Both the position numbers and the translations under genes were made by a program. The notes beneath the pieces are model-generated. The model had not been told where the DNA came from. It was given only the letters and a program-made list of their open reading frames with translations, and did not search any database. A DNA stretch of 6,155 nt from Mucilaginibacter sp. (lineage in GTDB: Bacteria; Bacteroidota; Bacteroidia; Sphingobacteriales; Sphingobacteriaceae), in the NCBI GenBank assembly GCA_025934475.1, contig JAICXZ010000213.1, forward strand, positions 1-6,155. The letters run 5' to 3'. Shown piece by piece: positions 1-4,395 of the stretch. Position 1 is the first letter of the stretch; the number at the start of each line of letters is the position of its first letter.

Positions 1-20
1 AAAATTTTAAACAATTTTCA

Positions 21-94
21 GCGCCTATAGCTCAGTCGGTTAGAGTAGAAGACTCATAATCTTTTGGTCCCTGGTTCGAGCCCAGGTGGGCGCA
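21..94 (+). tRNA. tRNA with anticodon CAT, probably tRNA-Ile2 (lysidine type), otherwise elongator tRNA-Met
   Basis: A full cloverleaf can be folded. The acceptor stem pairs GCGCCTA (21-27) with TGGGCGC (87-93). The D stem is GCTC/GAGT, the anticodon stem is GAAGA/TCTTT around loop CTCATAA, and the T stem is CCTGG/CCAGG around TTCGAGC. The anticodon CAT lies at 55-57 and A94 is the discriminator. CCA is not encoded: the bases that follow are CCG. The first acceptor pair is G-C, which excludes initiator tRNA with its unpaired C1. Pairs 4-69 and 5-68 are both C-G, the combination reported for recognition by the lysidine synthetase TilS in E. coli tRNA-Ile2, so decoding of AUA is favoured over AUG; that assignment is an inference. 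An integrase gene starts 188 bases downstream, so the 3' half of this tRNA may serve as an attachment site. Confidence 0.96.
66..94 (+). other. Possible attachment-site core in the tRNA 3' half (attL candidate)
   Basis: Integrases of tRNA-targeting elements usually recombine within the T-arm and 3' end of the tRNA, and such a gene lies directly downstream on the same strand. This segment covers the T-arm and the 3' acceptor strand. The claim rests on position only: I read the rest of the window for a second copy and found none, so the exact core is unknown. The crossover could instead lie in the repeat-rich stretch between the tRNA and the integrase. Confidence 0.28.
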
Positions 95-99
95 CCGAG

Positions 100-139
100 A
101 AAAAAAGCCGTATCTTTACACAAGAAACGGCTTTTTTTT
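100..139 (+). terminator. Intrinsic terminator of the tRNA transcript
   Basis: A perfect 12-bp stem is formed by seven A plus GCCGT (100-111) and ACGGC plus T (127-138), around a 15-base loop, and it ends in a run of eight T. The A-run in the 5' arm also makes the structure work on the minus strand, so it could terminate transcription in both directions. It begins five bases after the tRNA and insulates it from the integrase gene. Confidence 0.9.
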
Positions 140-147
140 ATGCATAC

Positions 148-197
148 GGGCACTTTTTGAAGTCATGCCCATCTCGAAATGACATTCGTTGTTTCGA
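148..197. repeat. Two small inverted repeats between the tRNA and the integrase
   Basis: The first is an imperfect hairpin: GGGCACTT (148-155) pairs with AAGT (160-163) and GCCC (167-170), with a three-base bulge. The second is the perfect inverted repeat TCGAAA (174-179) and TTTCGA (192-197). Both lie where an integrative element would carry its recombinase core and arm sites or the integrase promoter. No function can be read from them directly. Confidence 0.4.
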
Positions 198-226
198 TCA
201 GTTTTACAAGATTTTTTGTTGAATTA

Positions 227-265
227 AGCGAAAGGGTGGTACAAATGTGGTACAAAAGTTTCGCT
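227..265. repeat. Tandem GTGGTACAAA repeats inside an inverted repeat, candidate integrase arm site or operator
   Basis: GTGGTACAAA occurs twice, at 236-245 and 247-256, with an 11-base period, so the copies face the same side of the helix. They are enclosed by the perfect 7-bp inverted repeat AGCGAAA (227-233) and TTTCGCT (259-265). The block ends 17 bases before the integrase start codon. Direct repeats at near-helical spacing next to a tyrosine recombinase gene are what arm-type binding sites or an autorepressor operator would look like. The assignment is an inference from arrangement. Confidence 0.45.
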
Positions 266-282
266 GCTAAAAAAATTGTAAC

Positions 283-1641
283 ATGGCGACAGTATGCTTA
301 AAAATTTTACCTCACCATCTCAAGGCAGATGGTACTTACAATGTTAAAATCCGGATCATCCAAAAAAAGGTGAAACGGTATATCGACACGGAACATTTTG
401 TCACACAAAAACAGTTGACAAAGAAACTAACACTTAAAGACCCTTTTCTAGAGCAACAACTTAATGCGCTGGTGATTAAATATCGGCAGGAGATCAGCAA
501 GCTTGACGAAAAACTTGCGTTTATGGATGCTGATCAGCTTCGCGATCACCTGATAGGAAAAGACGAAGCCATCGACTTCATTAAATTCTGCGACGAGCAT
601 ATCAGGAAATTGAAGAAAGAGGGCCGCGACGGCAGTGCATCCAACCAAGTTACGGTTCGTAATAGCCTGCTTGACTTTTTTAACAGAGATAATATCTCGA
701 TAATGGAAATCACTTCGGCTATGCTGACGCGTTATGAGCGTTACCTGACTTCAGAGCGTGAACTAAAACGGGTCAATCAATTGAGAAAGGAGGTGACAAC
801 TGTTAAAAAAGGTTTAAGCTCATCCGGGCTATATAATCACATGCGCGATCTGCGCACTTTGTTTAATGCAGCAAGGGCAAAATACAACGATGAAGAATTA
901 GGTATTGTCAGAATCCCTCACTACCCGTTTAAAAAATATAAGATCGGATCGCTGCCAATAACCAGTAAACGAAATTTGGAAATCGGCGTAATTTTAAAAC
1001 TCATAAACACAAAAACGGAACCCGGAAGCAGGGCGGAATTATCAAAAGAATTATTTTGGTTGTCTTTTATGCTTTGCGGAATGAATGCGGCGGATCTATA
1101 TCAATGTAATGCTGATAACATCCGTAACGGTAGACTGGAATATAACCGATCCAAAACAAAGGGGCGTAGGAAAGATAAGGCGTTTATAAGTATCAAGATA
1201 TTGGAAAAGGCGCAGCCTTTGCTAAACAAATACTTGGGCAAACTAAAAGAGCGCTACGGTACCGCTAATGGACTTGATACCGCTTTAAGCAAAGGCATGA
1301 AGGCGCTGTGTAAAGCAGCCGGACTTCATGGGATCACCTTTTATTGGGCGCGCCATTCCTTCGCTAGCATAGCAAGAAACGATTGCCGTTTTAGTAAAGA
1401 TGATGTTGCGCTCGCTTTAAATCATGTTGATAATGGACACATTGTAACTGACATCTATATTGCAAAAGACTGGACGATCGTTGATGAAGTTCAATCCACG
1501 GTAATTGCCGCACTTTATTGTAAGCATAAAAAGCCGACACGATGCAAAAACGATGTCGTAAAAGCGGAAATCGAAAACAATGACTCCAACAATCATTGCA
1601 TAATACGGCAGCTAAATCCAAGAGCCGTAAAAAGTAAGTGA
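283..1641 (+). CDS. Tyrosine recombinase (Bacteroidota-type integrase of an integrative element)
   Basis: Site-specific DNA strand exchange enzyme of 452 residues, complete. The start is ATG at 283: the MATV opening followed by a KADGTYNVKIRI segment is the usual N-terminus of Bacteroidota integrases. Residues 1-85 form the arm DNA-binding domain, about 95-200 the SAM-like core-binding domain, and about 230-420 the catalytic domain. Visible active-site residues are Lys in the KTKGRR segment, Arg357 and His358 (YWARHS), His381 (LNH) and nucleophile Tyr392 (TDIYI). The first catalytic Arg, normally in GxR, is Asn268 here (GMN), and the HxxR histidine is Tyr354. A Ser at the first-Arg position is known from IntDOT of CTnDOT, so this divergence need not mean inactivity. 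About 60 residues follow the nucleophile, which is longer than usual. The frame is intact. The adjacent upstream tRNA suggests tRNA-targeted integration. No Shine-Dalgarno precedes the start, as usual for this phylum. Confidence 0.95.
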   Translation: MATVCLKILPHHLKADGTYNVKIRIIQKKVKRYIDTEHFVTQKQLTKKLTLKDPFLEQQLNALVIKYRQEISKLDEKLAFMDADQLRDHLIGKDEAIDFIKFCDEHIRKLKKEGRDGSASNQVTVRNSLLDFFNRDNISIMEITSAMLTRYERYLTSERELKRVNQLRKEVTTVKKGLSSSGLYNHMRDLRTLFNAARAKYNDEELGIVRIPHYPFKKYKIGSLPITSKRNLEIGVILKLINTKTEPGSRAELSKELFWLSFMLCGMNAADLYQCNADNIRNGRLEYNRSKTKGRRKDKAFISIKILEKAQPLLNKYLGKLKERYGTANGLDTALSKGMKALCKAAGLHGITFYWARHSFASIARNDCRFSKDDVALALNHVDNGHIVTDIYIAKDWTIVDEVQSTVIAALYCKHKKPTRCKNDVVKAEIENNDSNNHCIIRQLNPRAVKSK

Positions 1642-1646
1642 TTTAG

Positions 1647-1673
1647 ATGCTTACAAGCTCATTAAATGCTTAC
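1647..1673. repeat. Short direct repeat ATGCTTAC at the integrase-pseudogene junction
   Basis: ATGCTTAC is present at 1647-1654 and again at 1666-1673, just after the integrase stop codon. The second copy reaches the stop codon of the minus-strand remnant. It may be a scar of an insertion or deletion, but an 8-base repeat can also arise by chance. Confidence 0.25.
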
Positions 1674-2053
1674 TACCGGAACAACTCGGCCGCGCCGCGC
1701 CGCTCAAAAAAAGCGCTGTCATCTTTCAGACTGAGCATATCGGCTATCGCCTGCTTTTTATCGGCCGCACGCTTTTAATAGGCCTTGCAGATCTGGTAAC
1801 CGGCCCAGTATCCCAGGGCAGCAAGCTTATCCGCCGTTTCCTGGTCCGAGTTACCGATCCAGTTCCGTGCACTGTTCAAATACATTTCTTTTTCAAAATC
1901 CAACCGTATCTGCTTGTCCCGACCCCTTGCCCAGGCATGCAGGCGTTCGTTCGAAGTCTTGCCGGAGATCAGTTCGCCGATAAAATCGGCCATACCCTCC
2001 TATAAGGCAGAGTGCAGCAGCATCGTATCCGTGCCCAAGGTGGTGCCTTCCAT
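1673..2053 (-). pseudogene. C-terminal remnant of a DUF2268-type predicted Zn-dependent protease (GldB-related)
   Basis: Read on the minus strand from 2053 down to a TAG at 1673-1675, a single frame gives about 125 codons of coherent protein interrupted by TAG (2000-2002) and TAA (1775-1777). The order is TDTMLLHSAL, stop, EGMADFIGELISGK, a charged middle part, LGYWAGYQICKAY, stop, then KRAADKKQAIADMLSLKDD and a short end. The EGxADF, LGYW-GYxIxKAYY and ADKxxA blocks match my memory of the C-terminal half of DUF2268 proteins, which are related to GldB and often exported lipoproteins. The third metal-ligand Glu (EGxADF) would be kept, but the upstream HExxH part is absent: homology fades before 2053 and another stop lies at 2072-2074. 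The fragment is visibly richer in G+C than its flanks. The piece from the ATG at 1993 to 1775 (72 codons) might be mistaken for a small gene; homology on both sides of its stops argues for decay. Family call from memory of motifs. Confidence 0.72.
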
Positions 2054-2099
2054 GTTTGTTGTTAGACTAAGTTAAAAAACTAAAGCCACTCGTCCTGGC

Positions 2100-2120
2100 T
2101 TGAATCTTAATCCGATTCAA
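2100..2120. repeat. Perfect 7-bp inverted repeat
   Basis: TTGAATC (2100-2106) and GATTCAA (2114-2120) are separated by seven bases. No T-run follows on either strand, so this does not look like an intrinsic terminator. It lies upstream of the truncated pseudogene end and its role is unknown. Confidence 0.4.
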
Positions 2121-2355
2121 ATTCGGTGCGACAGCTTTTTGGGGTCAGATGCAAAATTTCGGCTAAAAGTTTTACATTACTATCCACTTATTAAGCGATA
2201 TTGGCAAAAAAACGGTTGTCGTTTGTTAGATTGTGATTTTTTTATTTAATTTCCTTTATTTAGTATTACCAATATAAACCGATTTATTCTAAGGCCAAAC
2301 TGATCCGGCGTATCTTGAGAGGTTTTACATCCCCTACAAGACGGGGTTGCTATCA

Positions 2356-2375
2356 TCCAACTTAAGCGAGTTGGA
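2356..2375 (+). promoter_or_regulatory. Inverted repeat upstream of the sigma factor gene
   Basis: TCCAACT (2356-2362) and AGTTGGA (2369-2375) form a perfect 7-bp stem with a six-base loop, ending 46 bases before the sigma factor start codon. A weaker CCCC/GGGG stem (2331-2334 with 2343-2346) lies just upstream. It could act as an operator for a dimeric regulator or as a leader hairpin; the sequence does not decide. If the candidate promoter at 2378-2408 is real, the repeat lies just upstream of the -33 element, which would favour an operator. Confidence 0.4.
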
Positions 2376-2377
2376 GA

Positions 2378-2408
2378 TTTGAACCATGAATATTGTCGGT
2401 TGCGTTTG
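2378..2408 (+). promoter_or_regulatory. Candidate Bacteroidota promoter of the sigma factor gene
   Basis: TTTG at 2378-2381 is followed after 19 bases by TGCGTTTG at 2401-2408. The second box matches the Bacteroidota -7 consensus TAnnTTTG at all fixed positions except the A. Transcription would then start close to the start codon at 2422. One mismatch and the short leader make this a tentative call. Confidence 0.3.
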
Positions 2409-2421
2409 GTAATTAACCAGT

Positions 2422-3000
2422 ATGACCGATTATAATTCTTTAAGCGATTTGGTATTGACAGACTTACTTAAGTCAGGTGATCAATTTGCGTTTTCGGAGA
2501 TATATGAACGCTATTTTGGTTTGCTCTATTTACATGCTTTTAATAAGTTAAGAGACAAGGAAGAGGCAAAAGATGTGGTCCAGGAACTCTTCGCATTTTT
2601 ATGGTCCAAACATACAACTATTGAACTCAGAACGAATCTTTCCAATTATTTATATACCTCTATCCGCAACAGGATATTAAACCAAATCGCACATAAACAA
2701 GTTCATGAACGATATGTATTAAAATTGCCTGATTATTTTCCTTCTTCGGGCTTAACAGATCATTTGGTACGTGAGCATCAACTGGCGGCAATTATTGAAA
2801 AAGAAATAAATGCGTTGCCTCGTAAGATGCGAATGGTTTTCGAAATGAGCCGTAAACATAATATGACTCACAAAGAGATCGCTGAGCAACTTGATATCTC
2901 CGAACAATCGGTAAGAAGCCATGTGAAAAATGCGCTCAAGGTTCTAAGGGTGAAACTACAGATACTCGCTTACATAGCTTGCATTTTGTACTGCAAATAA
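2422..3000 (+). CDS. ECF RNA polymerase sigma factor (FecI-like, Bacteroidota sigma-70 family)
   Basis: A 192-residue extracytoplasmic-function sigma factor that would direct RNA polymerase to the promoter of the receptor operon when released by its anti-sigma partner. Region 2 covers about residues 23-92, with FSEIYERYF and the EEAKDVVQELFAFLW segment that binds core polymerase and the -10 element. Region 4 covers about 122-176, with the INALPRKMRMVFEMSR helix and a helix-turn-helix (MTHKEIAEQL then SEQSVRSHVKNAL) for the -35-type element. Region 3 is absent, as expected for the class, and the length is typical. The protein ends in a short hydrophobic tail (about 181-190, ILAYIACILY), which might touch the membrane or the anti-sigma factor. 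The FecR-type gene follows after 76 bases on the same strand, and then a SusC gene with an STN domain, so the target is inferred to be that operon. Confidence 0.95.
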   Translation: MTDYNSLSDLVLTDLLKSGDQFAFSEIYERYFGLLYLHAFNKLRDKEEAKDVVQELFAFLWSKHTTIELRTNLSNYLYTSIRNRILNQIAHKQVHERYVLKLPDYFPSSGLTDHLVREHQLAAIIEKEINALPRKMRMVFEMSRKHNMTHKEIAEQLDISEQSVRSHVKNALKVLRVKLQILAYIACILYCK

Positions 3001-3018
3001 TTTTTTTTATTTTTTTTT
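2979..3018 (+). terminator. Weak terminator-like or attenuator structure at the end of the sigma factor gene
   Basis: A 5-bp stem TTGCA (2979-2983) and TGCAA (2992-2996) lies in the last codons of the sigma gene. After the stop codon come eight T, one A and nine T (3001-3018). The stem is weak for a true intrinsic terminator, so partial read-through that lowers anti-sigma transcription is possible. The T-run may equally be a simple A+T-rich spacer. Confidence 0.3.
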
Positions 3019-3038
3019 ACCCCCATACCCATCATGCT

Positions 3039-3064
3039 TATTGTCTATAACAAATAAGACAATA
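3039..3064 (+). promoter_or_regulatory. Hairpin just upstream of the anti-sigma factor start codon
   Basis: TATTGTCT (3039-3046) and AGACAATA (3057-3064) form a perfect 8-bp stem with a ten-base loop, ending 12 bases before the ATG of the FecR gene. In a shared sigma/anti-sigma transcript this would sit in the ribosome-loading region and could set the translation ratio of the two proteins. As DNA it could also be a binding site. Confidence 0.45.
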
Positions 3065-3076
3065 TCTAAGCAATAG

Positions 3077-4204
3077 ATGCACAAAATTAACATTGACGAT
3101 TTATTAAATAAATATAGGGCCGGTACTTTAACCGAAGAGGAGTTCGCCTTATTAGAAGATTGGTATCTTCAATGGAAACCGGAAAACCAGCACTTGTCCC
3201 ATAGTGAAATTGAGAAGGCAAAAGAAGAAGTTTGGCAATCTTTGAACATCCATCCGACAAGCGTTAAAATTGTCCGGTTGTGGCCACGTATCGCAGTTGC
3301 AGCTTCTATTATTTTATGTTTATCCGCTGGGGGGTATCTACTTCTGCGTACAAAACAACAGCACCAGCAAGTCGCTCAAAACACGTATAAAAATGATATC
3401 GCCCCTGGTGGCAATAAAGCTACCCTGACATTAAGTAATGGCTCAAAGGTTGATTTAAATGATCAAAAGAACGGAGTTATAAGCCAACAAGGTAATGCCA
3501 GAGTGGTAAAGCTATCTAACGGGCAGGTCGCCTATAACGAGGAAGGTAAAACCTTTGCATCGGCTGTGTATAATACTTTAAGTACTCCACGGGGAGGAAA
3601 ATATGATCTTACTTTATCTGATGGGACCAGGGTTTGGCTCAATGCCGCATCTTCTATTACTTATCCAACGGTCTTTAACCGGAACGATCGTACCGTAAAT
3701 ATAACCGGCGAAGTTTATTTCGAAGTAGTTCACGACGCGAAAAAGAAATTCAGAGTTATCGCTGATGGGCAAGTGGTAGAGGATATAGGCACGCAATTCG
3801 ATGTCAATGCCTATCATGATGAGCCTAATATTAAAACCACTCTAGTCGAGGGGAGCGTAAGAGTATCTTCCAAGTCAATCAGTAATATACTAAGACCGGG
3901 AGAACAATCAAGACTGATTGGTGAAAATTTTCAGGTCGAAAATGTTAACGTTGACGAGGCCATCGCATGGAAAAATGGAAAGTTCTATTTTGAGAATGCG
4001 AGTGTAGCAGAGGTAATGCGTCAATTATCGCGCTGGTATGATATAGAAATAAAATATGAACATCCTATATCTGACAGGCAATTTTCAGGTGCTATAACAA
4101 AGGATGTAAATATTTCGCAAATATTAGACCTTCTCAAATTTGAAGGTATATCCTGTAAAATTGAAAACAAAACCTTGATTATAACCGAATTAAAAACCAA
4201 TTAA
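3077..4204 (+). CDS. FecR-family anti-sigma factor / transmembrane signal transducer
   Basis: A 375-residue inner-membrane protein that holds the ECF sigma factor inactive until the outer-membrane receptor signals. Residues 1-68 are the cytoplasmic anti-sigma part, with INIDDLLNKYRAGTLTEEE and a DWYLQW segment typical of Bacteroidota FecR proteins. One membrane helix lies at about 70-90 (RIAVAASIILCLSAGGYLLL). The periplasmic FecR domain covers about 168-263: LSTPRGGKYDLTLSDGTRVWLNA, split here as LSTPRGGKYDLTL and SDGTRVWLNA, then GEVYFEV, FRV and IGTQFDVNAY. A DUF4974-type domain follows at about 305-372 (FYFENASVAEVMRQLSRWYD), which resembles an STN fold and probably contacts the receptor. 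Length and order are normal. The start at 3077 gives the expected N-terminus. It lies 76 bases after the sigma gene and 191 bases before the receptor gene on the same strand. Confidence 0.96.
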   Translation: MHKINIDDLLNKYRAGTLTEEEFALLEDWYLQWKPENQHLSHSEIEKAKEEVWQSLNIHPTSVKIVRLWPRIAVAASIILCLSAGGYLLLRTKQQHQQVAQNTYKNDIAPGGNKATLTLSNGSKVDLNDQKNGVISQQGNARVVKLSNGQVAYNEEGKTFASAVYNTLSTPRGGKYDLTLSDGTRVWLNAASSITYPTVFNRNDRTVNITGEVYFEVVHDAKKKFRVIADGQVVEDIGTQFDVNAYHDEPNIKTTLVEGSVRVSSKSISNILRPGEQSRLIGENFQVENVNVDEAIAWKNGKFYFENASVAEVMRQLSRWYDIEIKYEHPISDRQFSGAITKDVNISQILDLLKFEGISCKIENKTLIITELKTN

Positions 4205-4395
4205 TTATAAACTTAAATTAAACTCTTAGACTATGGAAAAATAGATACGATCAGACAATAACCAGGCTAACTAAAAAACGCACCTCGACTGCAATCGAGA
4301 TGCGCGAAATATTGAGTTAGCCCCTGCCCCTATGGTTAGGGGCAAAAAATGCAAATATCAGTTTATCATTCTGCTAACCCAAACTCAACAAAAGT
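4205..4395 (+). promoter_or_regulatory. Structured intergenic leader before the SusC-like receptor gene
   Basis: This 191-base gap holds a nested structure. GGCTAACT (4265-4272) pairs perfectly with AGTTAGCC (4315-4322). Inside it, CGCACCTCGA (4279-4288) pairs with TCGAGATGCG (4295-4304) with one mismatch. Next, GCCCCT (4326-4331) pairs with AGGGGC (4338-4343). The upstream GCCCCT copy (4320-4325) could take the same partner but would break the outer stem. A further GCTAAC at 4373-4378, about 17 bases before the start codon, can pair with GTTAGC (4316-4321), and CTAACC (4374-4379) with GGTTAG (4334-4339). Alternative folds of this kind suit a regulatory leader or a small RNA. The A-run after the second hairpin rules out a normal terminator on the plus strand. 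The receptor promoter recognised by the cognate sigma factor should also lie here, but I cannot point to it. Confidence 0.5.

Larger units (their letters stand above)
2054..2421. other. Intergenic region without a recognisable gene
   Basis: No reading frame of convincing composition was found on either strand in these 368 bases. The stretch holds several small inverted repeats: TTGAATC/GATTCAA (2100-2120), CCCC/GGGG (2331-2346) and TCCAACT/AGTTGGA (2356-2375). It is A+T-rich, and the right part must hold the promoter of the sigma factor gene. The left part probably belongs to the same decayed stretch as the pseudogene. Confidence 0.6.

Noticed and set aside
448..648. Minus-strand open frame inside the integrase gene
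   Set aside because: It lies wholly opposite a well-supported recombinase gene and shows no recognisable domain. The same holds for minus-strand frames at 1391-1621, 3614-3817 and several opposite the receptor gene (4577-5834).
786..796. A perfect Shine-Dalgarno-like AAAGGAGGTGA inside the integrase gene
   Set aside because: No start codon follows at the right distance, it encodes part of a continuous conserved frame, and Bacteroidota make little use of Shine-Dalgarno sequences.
1775..1993. A 72-codon minus-strand gene standing on its own
   Set aside because: The same frame continues as family-like sequence both before its ATG and after its stop, so it is better described as the middle part of a pseudogene.
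2085..2160. A minus-strand reading giving the tail SSQDEWL followed by a stop
   Set aside because: It is too short, has another in-frame stop a few codons upstream, and matches no family I recognise.
4233..4244. A three-codon ORF (Met-Glu-Lys-stop) in the receptor leader
   Set aside because: It is too short to distinguish from chance, and nothing links it to the structured part of the leader.
4326..4350. The GCCCCT/AGGGGC hairpin as an intrinsic terminator
   Set aside because: It is followed by an A-run, not a T-run, on the plus strand, and no T-run follows it on the minus strand.
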